Assembly: GCA_949317995.1 (NCBI GenBank)
Contig: OX439050.1
Span: 54,747,777 to 54,811,776, forward strand
Origin: Acholoe squamosa
Taxonomy: Eukaryota; Annelida; Polychaeta; Phyllodocida; Polynoidae
DNA: 64,000 nucleotides
Direction of reading: 5' to 3'
Shown: piece after piece, positions 1-12,359 of the stretch
Layout: each line of letters begins with the position of its first letter
Position numbering within the stretch: position 1 is the first letter of the stretch
Notes under the pieces: model-generated
Seen by the model: only the letters and a program-made list of their open reading frames with translations
Told to the model about the DNA's origin: nothing
The model's database searches: none
Program-made: the position numbers and the translations under genes

Positions 1-133
1 GGAGGGGGGTCACAACCCAGACTGCAGGATATTTTCACACATTGAATGTTTACTAGTTATATGTACGTGACCTCTCCTAACCAGGTAAAACCTATGGCAT
101 TGTATATATACAGGCAAACACACACTCTTTCTC

Positions 134-360
134 GTCAGTCCCTGTGGCGCAATGCATAGGGAGCTAGTCTTCCAATCAGGACGGTATGGGTCTGACCCCT
201 GCCCTTGGCAATAGAATTCTCGCAGTTTTTAACATGTGACATATGACATGTAAGGTGTGCCTGATATCCATGGATAATAGGCACTGGGGACCTGATATCC
301 AGATTGGGATTGGGAATATCCAGGAAAGCACCCTGAGTCACAGAAATCATGTTATAAAGA
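134..360 (+). repeat. tRNA-derived SINE, family A, copy 1
   Basis: The head (about 137-215) resembles an A-box region (TGGCGCAATGCATAGGGAG). A body follows with the landmark AACATGTGACATATGACATG and an end reading ACCCTGAGTCACAGAAATC. The same order occurs at 39,215-39,492, where the B box (GGTTCGACCCC) is intact; here it has decayed to GGTCTGACCCC. Short dispersed elements with internal pol III boxes are typical of tRNA-derived SINEs. The element ends were judged only by comparing the two copies. Confidence 0.6.
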
Positions 361-2300
361 ATGCTATGGTGAATTGAGCCCCAACCTAAGGCCTAAAAAA
401 AAGTTTGTTTTCAGTTACCCGACCCACCCTACCAAAACAGGGCCAAAATGTTTTGTTTTTTTTTATTTTGAGAATTTTTAGAATTTTTCGTGAATTTCCA
501 TCTGTTTTTGATGATTTTCTTCCCATTTTCAAAATTTTCTATCTATTTTCCTTGGGTCTTGAGTTAACACTTTTATAAGGCATGTCTTCTCCATAAACTT
601 TTCTTATTTCTACAGTAAAATAAAAGAACCTGGCATATCTGACCATACAAACTCAAAAAATAAAAAATCAGACCTACTGACCCTAGCCCTTTGAGCGATG
701 TAACTGGAAACACACCTTTTATTTTTTTGGTGTAATTACAGAGGTATGGAATATTCATTACCTGCAGGTTAATTCAAAAGGCCCTACTATCACTACCCCA
801 GCAATGGTAGGAATTTTTCTGCCTTATCCATTTTAGCAGTGGTAAGGTGTGACTGCCTTGCTTTATTACAGCCAGCCCTATATATTCAGCCCTATGTACT
901 CTATCACAAGCTGAACACATTGTACAACAGTGAAAAGACAGAGAAGGTAGGCATGACGTTACAATGCACTTAACACAAGAGTAGCTTTAGGAGCCCTCAG
1001 GGAGCTTCAGCAAATGTCTTCCTTCCCCTGTATATGTATACAGCAGGCACATTCACTTTTGTGAGGAGGAGTGTGCTCTTGTACTTAGGGGAAACCATTA
1101 TGCATTCTTTTGGTACCATCATGGTAGTGGTAAGGCTGGAAAATGAAAAGTGAATGATCCCCAGGACTTGCTGTGCCTGACTGGGCTACCACCACAATAA
1201 TACTGACTGGATGTGCCTGCACTACCATTGCAGGGGTAGCGATGGCAGGATCTTTTAAATTAACCTCCAGGCTTGTAAAAGGATCCTAGATAAACTAACT
1301 TCACCAGGATGAAAATCAGCTTTTATTGTCTTTTCAGACTTCCGCTAAACCTAATATGAACTGACTATGCATTGAAAGGTGATGGAAAATTCTTCATACT
1401 CTCGTTAAATGCAGAGCCTTCAAGTGCTTAAATAATAGTCAATTCCATTATATACAATAATTATCACACTCTTCATCAGCGTGAGTTTACATGAACCTTT
1501 TCCCCATTATTTGATTAAACTGTTATTTGCAAACATACTTACCACACATGGTCTCTAAAATATAGATAATTGTTAACATGATTAGACAACATTGTCTTTT
1601 TTTCATCAGATAGAACAACCGATATTTGTCTAATTGTAATTGTACAGGATATCATAAACTATTGGTTGATTGAATTAGAATAAACTATCAGGTCCTGTCT
1701 TGTTTTAGAATAGAAAATATCTCATACCATAACATCTCTCATATATGTGAGGAGTCCAATGTGAGAAGGGAACATAGTTGGGAATGTATCACCTAGCCCT
1801 AAAGTACCTATTTAATAATACTCACTACAAGGCGATCTCCGCTTTCCTCCTAATAAAAAAGAAAACAAAAAGAGAATAGGACTTTAAGACAAAAACAAAA
1901 ATTTGAAATGTTGTATGTGACATAAATAGCGCACATTATGCTGAAAGGAAAAGACCAACCTTTGTTCAAATTGTAGCTTTTTTTATATTCTTTATATACA
2001 GACATTTTAGCATATATGTTATCATAAGGCTGTCATATTCTGATATAGTGATGTTAAAGGTTGGAAATATCTATAACCCTTAGAACAAGACCTAATATCA
2101 GTTAGCAGTAAAGGTGTATTTATCCCAGCATATCCTTCAGAGTCTTCAGGAATGGAGTTGGTGGTAAGATGATGTATGACGGTCTTCCTAATTAGGGATG
2201 GACACAGCTTGTATATACAAAGAATGACTAGTGCGACCCCTCATGTTGGTATGTGTAACTATGGCATTATACACGAAGTGACATGCAGTAGCAGAGTACA
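361..2300. other. AT-rich intergenic stretch
   Basis: I see no supportable gene here. The stretch has T-rich runs near 450-560 and many short stop-broken frames. No tandem repeat, TIR pair or tRNA-like sequence was recognised. Confidence 0.5.
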
Positions 2301-2320
2301 TGGTAAATAATAAATAATCG

Positions 2321-2326
2321 TTTATT
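2321..2326 (-). terminator. AATAAA polyadenylation signal of the small peptide gene
   Basis: The minus strand reads CAATAAACG about 75 nt after the TAA stop of the gene at 2,401-2,942. Position and orientation fit a poly(A) signal ending that transcript. Confidence 0.5.
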
Positions 2327-2400
2327 GAATGTGGATAGGGATTTCAGTATATAACAAGGCCAACAAGCAAACTGCTTTGGTACAGTCTGACACGTCACAA

Positions 2401-2942
2401 TTAACAGACCAAAAGAATGCACCACCTGCTACCATGAAGGATGTCACAAATTGTGTCTGTGGGAGGCTTAATTAATTATTACCACTATGCTTCTCTTCTT
2501 GTGAAAAAGGAAATACTCTTTACTCTTTAAGCAGAGTTTCTATTTTTGTGGTCAGAAACATTATGTACTTGCTAAGTTCAGGGTCATGTTAGTACTTACT
2601 AGTGCAATATTGGGTTAGGTACCAGTGTAATAAGAGGTTAATGGATTGGGAAGTGGGGTCACTTTTTTCCAAAGGTTTCTTTCTTACCTTCAGATTCTGC
2701 ATCCTGTAAGGACAACACAACACAGATATTTACATTTTCTTGCTGTTTGAATTAGGGAGGGCATAGGTTCTAATACAATTTCAGATATAACATATCAATA
2801 ATTGTCCCAGGGGAACTAGTAATTGGACTATTCAGAAAGAAGGTACATTATGTCAATACCATACCTTGCTGCCAGGCTTGCCGGCCTGTGTGTACTGCAG
2901 GGAGAGCCCCACCAAAACAATGGCAGCAAATAGGTACTTCAT
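2401..2942 (-). CDS. Small secreted Cys-containing peptide (49 aa), three exons with a 16-nt microexon
   Basis: I do not recognise this gene. Coding exons on the minus strand are 2,942-2,865 (26 codons), 2,703-2,688 (16 nt) and 2,456-2,401, ending in TAA. Exon 1 encodes a classic signal peptide beginning MKYLFAAIVLVGLSLQYTQA, with likely cleavage after TQA. The mature part would be about 29 residues, with an acidic DAESED segment and three cysteines (TIC, RWC, LVC). Splice sites look good: exon 1 donor gtatgg, microexon acceptor tccttacag and donor gtaaga, exon 3 acceptor cctcccacag. The three phases join into one frame. AATAAA follows downstream. It could be a secreted defence or signalling peptide, but nothing here shows which. 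No ORF longer than 60 codons reveals it, so the evidence is splice grammar plus the signal peptide. Exon 3 is the least certain part. Confidence 0.6.
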
Positions 2943-3035
2943 CTTAACGTTTATGACAATTAGCCAGGAATATCCTAGAAATTATAGAGTAAGAGGTCCA
3001 ACAGAATTCTGTCAATGTTTCAATCCCTAGTGCAT

Positions 3036-4034
3036 ATATAGGTAAGAAAGTCACAGCAGGCATTTTGAGAGTGCTGGAATCACTATACCTTAAGATTAAA
3101 TATAATGCACTTTGAAAGTGGTGAGGCATAGCTCTTCCTTTACCAGCATATTTTAGAGCAAATTTTGTACATTTTTGTAGTAGGTGACATAAGCCTTCAA
3201 AAACTGTTGCAATTATGTGGATATTCCAAATAGAAGTGAAATATTGAGAGTTTAGGTTAGGCTAGTTGATCAGAAAATGTAACACCACAGTTTTCTCTCT
3301 CTACTGTTTTTAGTAAGATATATATATATCATCATTAAGAATAATGTTCTGATAACAAAATTTGATAATTTAGACAATATTCGAATTGTAATATTTCAGC
3401 ATTCCCTTTTACTGAAATGTGGTGTTGGTAGAGGTTGGATGTAAGAAAAAGTTCTTTCAAGTTACCATGGCATATATCTGTTGCCATGGGAACTAACCTA
3501 AATGGTCAAAAATGCATCAATTTTCACAGGAAATTTTGATGCTATTTTGTTGAGCATGAAAAAATATATAAAGTTGATTTCCAACCAAAATTATATATCA
3601 TTGGACCTTTTTTTATAATTCTTTTTAGCTTAGATACAGAGAAAATCTATGAAAAGCTTCAAGGGTATTTCAAAATTTTTTCTTTCAGGTTAGCAAGACT
3701 ACCATGTAGGAAGTATGAGAGGTAGAGACGTATTCTTTGGTGCCTGTAGAGAACCCAACTCACCCTATGATTTTGACAGAAATCAAGGCGTTTCAGTGGA
3801 AATTAAGGAAGTTGCAGGTTATTCTAAAAGTGGTCAAAAATTGGTCAAAACTATGCATAAATTTTATGCATAATTGGTAAAGGAATTAATAAGCAATACA
3901 TAGAGTGTGATCTTGAATGGTGCTTAGAAACTATTGCATACAGACATATAAATGCTTAAAACCTGCTAATATGATATCTGCAGTCAAATGATAATGATGT
4001 GTTTTGAATATTGACTGTGTGGTTAAATCCTACC
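3036..4034. other. Putative 5' intron and upstream region of the small peptide gene
   Basis: This stretch has no gene of its own. On the minus strand a TATA-like ctatatatgc lies near 3,036-3,046, and a possible acceptor (ataatttctag) lies about 35 nt before the ATG. It may be either the proximal promoter or an intron running up to the promoter block at about 4.1 kb. The segment near 3,040-3,090 resembles sequence near 13,400-13,450. Confidence 0.35.
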
Positions 4035-4180
4035 TTACACTTTGACTGATGCGATGTTCGGAATGGACTGATGTTTCCTCTGGACTTCTGGGCGATGTCT
4101 GAGGGGTGTGTGGCAGATCATGGAAGCACACATGTATATATACCTGTCTTAACCAGTGTAAATTACTTATGACCAGGTTC
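4035..4180 (-). promoter_or_regulatory. Possible TATA promoter and 5' UTR exon upstream of the small peptide gene
   Basis: Read on the minus strand, a block with TGGTCATAAGTAATTTACAC precedes TATATATA (4,135-4,142). About 30 nt further lies a stretch that could be a non-coding exon, ending near 4,036 with a donor-like GTAAGG. Related blocks, including the TATA, occur at about 12.96-13.01 kb and 13.58-13.63 kb. Either this is a conserved promoter of a duplicated gene family or simply part of a dispersed repeat. Confidence 0.35.
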
Positions 4181-4870
4181 CATGTGGATTCTACATGGGT
4201 ACATCACTTCCATGATGCATAAGGACTTTTATGACAGAAGTCCCTGTCAAAGAGGGTTATGTCTCTGGAATGATCTGGACTCTGTAAAACAGAGAAAAGA
4301 GAACTTAATCACATATTGAAATGCTTTAATTGTTTGATCTGATAGAGAAACACTCAACTTGGACTGTATAATTATGGTTGCTAGTTGTAATCATCATTGG
4401 CTTATTTATGAAAATTGTCCCATGATGTCATTTTTTTGGCCATGAAATTTTGAAACACTCCCTAATATAATGGTGTCATTTATTTAGGATTTCTTTCCAT
4501 AAAGGACTTTATATTGCAATATAGTTTTCTTCCATCTGCCACTAAAACATACATTTTTCAATGTATGATATATATCATAATAATTTATAAGGTGTAAATA
4601 AAATCTTGAAAATCATTACAACACAGATAGCAATGAAGATTTTTTACATGGAATCAGACCATAAGCTTCAGGTGGCCCATATCACGAATGCTACATGCTT
4701 CCCATTGTATAGCAGGCTTGTCATGTCATATCTCCTAATAGCAATGGTTAAAGGCCATGCCAGAAGAGTTACCACAAATATGGCAACATACACAAGCTGC
4801 CCATCCCTGCTCTTTCACTATCCATTTTATCTATTGTATGAGAAAGGTGTATGCCAAAGGTGTTGGCGGA
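4035..4870 (+). repeat. Dispersed repeat family R, copy 1
   Basis: It aligns by eye with 12,360-13,005 (partly inverted), 13,395-14,420 and 19,490-19,780. Landmarks in order are TTAACCAGTGTAAATTACTT, TTGCAATATAG, TTTACATGGAATCAG, CCATATCACGAATG and ACCACAAATATGGCA. ORFs inside (for example 4,606-4,914) are not conserved between copies. Confidence 0.6.
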
Positions 4871-6660
4871 CTCCTCTCTCCACCAATAAAGGGCAACAAA
4901 TATTTGTCCCCTGAATTCTCAATCTCAATTTACACATTACAAGTTACAAAGAGAAATTATTGGTCAATTTCGAGAATCAGCTGGATTGTATCTACTACCT
5001 TTAATCCCATTCTCCTTTCAACACATTGATATCTGATCATACTTTACTGCAAACATTCTTTTTTCTGATTAGGTTTGACATGTACACATTTTTCAGGGGA
5101 TGAGGCCATGGCAAGTTTGGTAAAGTGGTTGGAGGGGCACCTGTCCACCTCCCCTAAATTGTCCATTCATATAATTATACACCCATAAGTTCAACCTTTA
5201 AGCAAGTAGGACCCACTCTATGGGCGCCCAAGCGATCACCCTACAGACGTAACACCAAGCCGTCATACCAGTAGGGTGTTTCAGAAGGAAATAATGTCTA
5301 CCACCAGTTGTAGGGAAATATTATTGCAGTTTTAATAGTGATCATAGGCTTAACACCACAGGTGTTTCTGAACGATGATTATTATCTTACCAAGTTTACA
5401 ACCTAAAATCATTGCTATAGCTAAAGATGTTGTGAAACAGACAGTGGTTGTAAGTCCCGACTTATGACTGAACCAGTTGTAGGCTGTAACTTCCACTATA
5501 ACTCTGGTTGTAAGTTATAATTTCAATCGCAGACGGCAGGAAACCAGTGTATAACGTGGGGAAGCCCCCCTCTTACGTCATAGTTCAGAGGGAAATCCGT
5601 CTGATTCACGTGAGGCAGATATATTGGATTACTCATACCTGGCAAGATGGGATCAGAGACCTGTTTCACAATCGTTCTTTGTTTAAGATCAATCTTTCCA
5701 CTTTAGATCAGTCATTTTGAAATTACTACAAGTGTTTCAGAACAGGCTGTTACTCCTATTGGAATATAATACAGGTCCATTAGAAAGAGCTGTCAATTAG
5801 ACATAGGGGCAGTCTAAGTCAGTTGCAAGGTTACTCACAGGCCAATTATCCAGCTAGTAAGATCGATCACCTAGGTGCAGAATATGGCTTTACTTAATAA
5901 TTCCATGATAGAAAATGGTATCAAAAGGGGGAATTTCCAATTGATATATGCCTGAATTCATGCATTAGAAAATGTTGTGGGATTCCCCTTGTTGATAGGA
6001 TTTTTCACATTTATGTGTACCCTCAACCTTCCCCATAAATCAGCTACTTTATGTAGACACGTCAGCACAGTGCAGTCATTGCCCTGCTCACCATACACAC
6101 ACCATAGGAACAGACAGATACAGAGAGAGGTAGTGGGTGGCGCCTGGGGTTAGGGACAGAATTGGCTGACTGGATGGGTTAGGAGCCTGGATCCCTGTAA
6201 TTTTCTTAAATTTATATATATTCCAGGGAGCAGCAGTGACGTCATAGCAACCAGCGTGGCCCTTATCAGCCTTATCCCACCACTGATAAGAATCCTCATG
6301 AAGGGGCATTTTAAATAGGAAATGTACTACAAAAACGTGGTAAAACCCTTATCAGAAAAGATCTAGACATCCCACAGCAAAAAGCATTACAAAATCTGAA
6401 AGATATTAAAAATTTGCATCACATACTATTTTCTAATCCCAATATTAGAAAAGAAAGAGCAAAAAGGTTACTTTTTCTAGTACATTGCCTATATAATTTG
6501 ACCCTTTGCCATGTCACTAGCAACCATGATTCTGCTCCTGAGAATGCATTGCAAATACTTTCAACTTTAACTAGATTAGCTTAGTTTAAACCTAATAGTT
6601 CAAATACATTAGAAGTGCAACTTTCAGATTTCAATAATATGTCACATGTCACCCAGATTG
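4871..6660. other. Intergenic stretch without a recognised gene
   Basis: Nothing firm. A frame at about 6,320-6,590 (+) stays open for roughly 88 codons without a convincing start or known domain. I do not call it a gene. Confidence 0.4.
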
Positions 6661-7018
6661 AGTACACCCATTCCATTATCTCCCTATCAGGATAATCCTG
6701 AGGTTAATCCAGTTGTGTGGTGGGGTGGGGGGTGTCATTGAACTGTGTGACAAGTGGGCGGGGCTTACATTGTGGAGGGGTGGGGTAGGGGGGCAGAGGG
6801 GTGTGACCATTACGTCGGCTTTTGAGGCTAGGCCGTAGCTCCCATGGTAATTCAAAATGACGGGATGGAAGGGAGGCTGGAGTTTATCCAGCTGTTCATG
6901 CAGTTGTTGTACTCTTAGTATGCCATACCAGCGCCTTTGGTGCTGGGAAAGTGTAAACAGCATGCACAGCTTCAATTTAGCTAGCAAAAGGTGCGATAAA
7001 GCCCCCGAGTCAAACCTA

Positions 7019-7448
7019 CCATATATTAACTGTAGACTTGATGACAACTTAGGGTCCATCCATTCCCATGAATGACATCATGCAGAATACGACTATTTTC
7101 CCCCCCCCCCTCCCCCTCATCATATTTTTTGCCAATTTTGCCCCCCCCCCTGCCATATATTAACTCTAGAGTTGGTGACAACTTAGCTATCATCTCCCTC
7201 AAAACTATCTTTAGAGCAAAATATCCTCCCACCCCCAATGAGAATTGGGTGTGACTCAGATGCAGGGGGGTCATCCATAAATGACGTCTAACAAAAATTT
7301 GACCATTTTTGACCCCCCCTTTCCCCTCGTCATGCTTTTTGCCAATTTTGCAACGCTGAAGGTAATCTCATATGGAAAATTAATTCTGTCATGCCAGTCC
7401 TGACCCCTCCTCCCCCCCTCCAGCATGACATCATTTGTGGATGGCCCC
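7019..7448. mobile_element. MITE cluster with ATGACRTCAT-bearing inverted ends
   Basis: A unit at 7,267-7,448 starts GGGGTCATCCATAAATGACG and ends with the near inverse, ATGACATCATTTGTGGATGG then CCCC. The region just left (7,045-7,090) carries a related end, GGGTCCATCCATTCCCATG. A CATATATTAACT...TTGRTGACAACTTAG segment is directly repeated at 7,019 and 7,153. The C-rich interior (gacccccccctccccc, then catatttttgccaattttg) matches the ends of the TAA-flanked element at 42,958-44,879, so they are probably one superfamily. Confidence 0.6.
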
Positions 7449-7569
7449 ATGGGTGGGCAGTGTGCGTAGAAGTCAGACAGGAGGGTGGTGAGATTTTACG
7501 TGGAGGCATGGAAATTTTTCATACACCCCTGCGACAGTGGTCAATTTTTTTTCTGTGCCCCCCTCCCTA

Positions 7570-7811
7570 CACAGGAGGCCCACCCCGCTTCTCATTTCTT
7601 CGCACCCTGGCTACCCCACGTCTCACTTTTTTACAAACCCTGGCCACCCCACGTCTCACTTCAAGTTCTATGCACCACGACCACCCCGCTTCTCACTTCT
7701 ACGTACCCTGGCCACCCCGTGTATGACTTCTATGCACTCTGCACACCCCACGTCTCACTTCTACGCACCCCGGCCAACCCACTTCTCAATTCTACGCATC
7801 CCGCATCTCAC
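7570..7811 (+). repeat. C-rich minisatellite, left half
   Basis: It has about eight imperfect copies of a roughly 30-bp unit, consensus ACCCYGGCCACCCCACGTCTCACTT then ctacgc. The same unit resumes at 10,353-10,500. The intervening LINE therefore split or joined an array. ORFs across this region are translations of the repeat. Confidence 0.75.
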
Positions 7812-9612
7812 TTGGATGAGGCAAGAAAGCTAAGATGTAGGATTAACAAAGCTGTACGATATGCCAAGGCCGCTCATGTGAAAAAGAGTTTGGAAGATGA
7901 GAAGGATAATCCTAAGAAGTTTTGGCGAATAATTAATGGGTTATTAAAGCTGTGTGTGGAGATTGAACCTCCAGAGATACTAGGTGACGACAACATGATG
8001 AAGTCGAAGCAGGAGTCAGTTGACTATATAAATAAGTATTTCTCAAATATTGGAGGTGAACTAACACAAAATATAATTGATTCGGGACATCCTGTTAGAC
8101 AGGTTTACCATGAGCCAGTGATGGAAAAATAGTTGTGAAATTAAAGTGGATGCAGGTCTTGTGGAATTATTCGTAAATGAAATAAATGTGAATAAAACAT
8201 TAGGCATAGAGGGTATTAGGAGTGATATCCTCAAGCTAGCGCTACAGTTCCTGTTACATCAGTTTACTGCTATTTTTCCTGATCGCTGGAAAATAGGGAG
8301 GGTATGTCCTATACCTAAATCTGGTAATCTAAAATTAACAAAAAACTGGAGACCAATCACCCTCTTACCTGTACCGTCCAAAATTGCGGAACCAATAATG
8401 CACATCCATTTAACTGACATAATTGAGAGGCGCAGTCTTCTAAGTAAGCAGCAGTATGGTTACAGGAAGGGTGTTGGTACTGGTGATGCCATCTTCAGTT
8501 TTCTAAATGATATCTATGAGAGCAGAGACAGGGGTCATCTAACAGGCGCCTGTTTTTTAGATCTAAAAAAGGCGTTTGATAGTGTGCACCATGGTTACCT
8601 TATAGAGTTACTCGGCAAAATTGGCCTACATAATAAAGTATTAAACTGGCTAATGTCGTATTTAAAAAGGAGAAGTCAATATACAAAAATAGGTTCATTT
8701 AAGTCAGTGGTAAACCAAGTGAATTTTGGTGTCCCACAAGGCTCTGTTTTGGGACCGCTGTTATTCATTCTATATATTGATGATGTAAAAACAAGAATAA
8801 GTCCATGTAAATTCTCCTTATATGCCGATGACCTGGTAGTTTACTCGGCAAATAATAAAATAGATCTAATAATTGACAAATTGCAAAACGCCATCAAGGA
8901 GGTTGGCCAATGGTGTACTGAAAAATTTTTAATGGTTAATACAGACAAAACAAAAATATGTTGGTTTGGGAGTTCCGCCAAACTAAAAAAATGTAAAGAT
9001 AAAAATTTTTATCTGTATGGTGATATGCTTGAATTTAAATTTCATCCCGGCTTTAAATGACTTGATCTTGAAGGTTCATGTTAAGCTTTTTATGTTCAGT
9101 AAATTGCGTAATCTGAGAATGCCGCTGTACAAGTTTATAAAAGCACAATTATGAGTCTTTTTGATTATGCAAGCTTTGTTCATGATGGAGGAAGTGATGT
9201 AATGCTAGAAAAACTGGAGAGAATGCAGTTAAGGGGACTCAAAACCATATACAGGGGCAAAAATATGACAGATGATGACATTCATGTCGCGGCTGGCATT
9301 ACCACATTGGCAGTCCGACGCCAGAGACTTTTGTTGAGCTACATGTATAAATTGTCCAAAAAGGATGAGTGGATTGATCACAGTGAAAGGCGAGAAGGAC
9401 TGCGCTCCGAGGCTAGTATAAAGTTCAAGACCTTCAGGGCAAGGAACAATGGTTATCATAATTCACCGCTATTCAGGGGCAAAAGCCTTTGGGACAACTT
9501 GGGCTCGTGGTACCAATTGAGTGCTGATAAATTCACCTTCAAGAAAAGAATAAATGCTATACTAGATTTACCTAAACAGAGTAACAACCCTGCACAGACG
9601 GATGGCATTTAG
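7812..9612 (+). pseudogene. Non-LTR retrotransposon ORF2 with reverse transcriptase (decayed)
   Basis: The product copies element RNA into DNA at a nicked target. The order seen is an N-terminal linker (FWRIINGLL, about 7,920), RT fingers (PIPKSGN, NWRPITLLPV), motif A (FLDLKKAFDSVHH), motif B region (GVPQGSVLGPLLF), motif C catalytic box YADD (8,820-8,833), thumb, and a C-terminal region with FRGKSLWDNL. The frame shifts near 8,100-8,130, where the first part ends in TAG. It breaks again at about 9,058, and the end is read from 9,151. A short deletion seems to precede PDRWK. The 5' part, including any endonuclease domain, is absent, as expected of a 5'-truncated LINE. The family resembles the Jockey/CR1 group; clade assignment needs a tree. 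The copy cannot encode a working protein. Confidence 0.88.
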
Positions 9613-10345
9613 GTAAAGAGGGATGTATGAGTCCTAGGGGATGGGTTGTAATGACTTCACCTCATTTCGGAGTCTCATCCGCTCTTTTATAGGATGATGG
9701 TTCTGCTCTGCTGGGAGGGGTTGTAATGACTCCATCTAGCTGTGCATGACCATTATTATTTATTGTATTGTGAATGAAGCTCTGGATGGGTTGTAATGAC
9801 TTAACTGGGCTTCTATTCATAATTGAATCCTAATGGTGACCATCTGTCCAGCTACATGGGCTCTTATTCATGTGATATCACTATCCTTAGGTGCCTTAAT
9901 CTCAAAATTCCATAATTCTAGGGCCGATGATAATAGTTTTTGGTCTCTTATGTCATGTTTCTAGTGAAACATTTTGCTTCAGATATGTAGAAAATAATTA
10001 AGTCTCCTTACTGATCATAATTCCGTTAAATAAATTTGTCTATCAGCTTTTTATTAAGCATTTGTATTTATAGGGGATTAATCACCTCCAACCTTTGCAA
10101 TGATAATCATGCGTCGATTGTACATAATGTAACTTGTTACTTTTGTAAATACACTCCAATCTAGTTTTTAAGCTTTATATACATATTGTATGCCTCATCT
10201 TCACCTATATACATCGTATTTTTATATTCATTAGAATGTGCTGGAAAACTGAAACTGTTGTATGACTAAAAGGAATCACCATATTGTCAGATTTCATCAC
10301 TCATTTTAATTAGTGACTTGACAATAAAAACCTTCAACCTTTTTT
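7812..10345 (+). mobile_element. 5'-truncated LINE with 3' UTR, inserted in a minisatellite
   Basis: The element body runs from the broken ORF2 through a 3' UTR (9,613-10,345) ending near GACAATAAAAACCTTCAACC. The 3' UTR holds three copies of GGGTTGTAATGACT (about 9,644, 9,718 and 9,787). Flanks on both sides are the same C-rich minisatellite. CTTCAAGTTCTA occurs both in the left array and just right of the 3' end. Confidence 0.7.
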
Positions 10346-10352
10346 TAAAACT

Positions 10353-10500
10353 TCAAGTTCTACACACCCCGGCCACCCTGCGTATGACTTCTACGCACTC
10401 CGGCCACCCCACTTCTCACTTCTACACACCCCAGCCATCCTGTGTCTCACTTCTACGCACTCCGCACACCCTGCGTCTCACTTCTACGCACCCCGCTTCT
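10353..10500 (+). repeat. C-rich minisatellite, right half
   Basis: It has about five copies of the unit described at 7,570-7,811 (CACCCCGGCCACCC, then CTTCTACGCACYCC). Confidence 0.75.
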
Positions 10501-10503
10501 TCA

Positions 10504-10580
10504 AATGCCCTAAAAATAGGGCATTTTTCTAGCCCTTCCCCCTCTTCAGAGGGGGAGGGGCTAGCTCCCCCCTTGGGAGG
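10504..10580. repeat. Cluster of perfect or near-perfect hairpins
   Basis: AAATGCCCTA/TAGGGCATTT forms a 10-bp stem with an AAAA loop. It is followed at 10,529-10,564 by an 18-bp near-perfect stem beginning CTAGCCCTTCCCCCTC, and then by CTCCCCCCTTGGGAGGGG. Confidence 0.7.
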
Positions 10581-10619
10581 GGTCTGAAATTTTTACTCAC
10601 CCCCTCAGACCCACCACCA

Positions 10620-12359
10620 TCCACTGTTGATAAATAATGACCACTCCCAATTGGCGAATTCACTATCACTGTAAATCTGTGTCCAGTAGCCTATTTAGTA
10701 TTCACTCTTACTGTCCATGTAAAACTGGGCTGAAAAAACAGAAAAAAACTCAGCAAAAAAAAACAGAAATAAACTCATTGTGATGCACCAATGATGCACC
10801 TAAAATTTCCATTCAACATTTAATCCAAATTCTTAATCTCTGTAGGCCTGGAGGAGCTCGAGAAATGTCAACAGACTCGCTGAAAAATGTCCACAAAATG
10901 TCCACAAAATTGTTGATAGTTAACAAAAAATTGGCCACAAAAAAATGTAGACTAACTTGGCCGCAAAAAACATCGACTAGATTTAACTTTGCCGAAAAAC
11001 GTCAACAAACTTGTTAATGCACTTGTAGGGGCCTAAGCATCAAAAACATTTACCTGACATACCACTTATTGATATAACAACTGCAATTTGCCACTCTACT
11101 CACGCAAAATACTTGGTCAAAAACATAAACAAACTGGGCTGAAAACGTAAACATTATAAAACAAACTTGGCCGAAAAAGTAGGCATGAAAATTAAATATC
11201 AAACACATTATTTCCAGCCACAGCTCGTCAGTGGCACTACCTTGCGTCCAAGGTACTGCAACTCTGCTGGGTCCCTACTGCGTCCCTGGGCCATTTTTGC
11301 TCATTGCTGCCAGAGTGAGTTTGAGTGGCTAACTACGGGAACATTCATGTCGACGCCGGCGACTTCTGGGGCCTGCCGTTTTGGTTAAGTAGTGCAACCA
11401 CTAGGAGCCGGCTGTGGTCGGTTAGGAGTTAGGAGAAGTTCCCACTTCAACCAGACCCCTCCCCACTCTCACCCTTTTGCCCCTCCCCATCCATGGCCTT
11501 AGCCCTAGAAAGCTGTGACAGGAATGCATGATTGTAAGGTGTTAGTCTGTGTTTGTCTGTGAATCAAAGAGCAAAATGGTGGTATAGGGTATGGTAGTAA
11601 TACCTGTCAGGGAGACAACACATTGGCTTCCTCCTGTGTCTTTGATGCTGGCTGCCTGGTGTAGGCACTTGGAAAAAGTTCGAAACTTCATGAATTCAAA
11701 TTCTTGGCAAAGGGAATTTAAATGTCAATGAGAATGAACTAGGCCTAACTTTTCAACTTTTATATAGGCTAACATGAGGTAGAACTATGTATTCCTACCA
11801 CTACATCCCTAGAACTTAAGTAAACCTTACAGTTTGAATGTGCACATACCATGCTCAAGAATGTAATTCAGACCAAATTGGTAGGACACAAACCTAGATA
11901 TACCAAAGAGCTACCTAGCTGTTTGGTTTGGTGTTTACTGGGGATCGACTGCTCCTTTGAGGGCAGCAGTGCATGTCTTCAGAGTGCCTGGTGTAGGGAG
12001 GTACCAGGTTGGAGATTGGGAAAGTTAGGTGGGTTGGGGGGGGGGGTTGGACAACCTTTATCAGTACAGATTATGTTGCAAAATAAACATTTTGTTCCTA
12101 AAACAATGACCGATACCGGAAGCCCAAATTACCAATATATCAAGTACAGTGCAACTCAACTGGTCCTGAAAAATCTATTACCGATAAGTGAGACAACCGA
12201 CTTGTCAAAGACTGATAAATCGTGACTCCACTGTATAACTTTTGATATAACAGAGACGATTGGTAGATGTTCAGAAGGACTGAATGAAAATGAACTTATC
12301 CATTTTTTACCTCACCCTTAAAGCAAATTCTCTCATAGTATCCTATACACAGGTTAGTC
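10620..12359. other. Intergenic stretch with divergent ACTTGGCCGAAAAA repeats
   Basis: Between about 10,870 and 11,190, degenerate copies of a motif like AACTTGGCCGAAAAACGTCA recur at irregular spacing. No supportable gene was found. A G-run lies at 12,037-12,046. Confidence 0.4.

Noticed and set aside
6319..6590. Open + strand frame of about 88 codons (KDLDIPQQKALQNLKDIKNL)
   Set aside because: No start, no splice context and no recognised domain; left unannotated.
7391..7833. Pro/His-rich ORFs
   Set aside because: All three frames read through the ~30-bp minisatellite; this is repeat translation.
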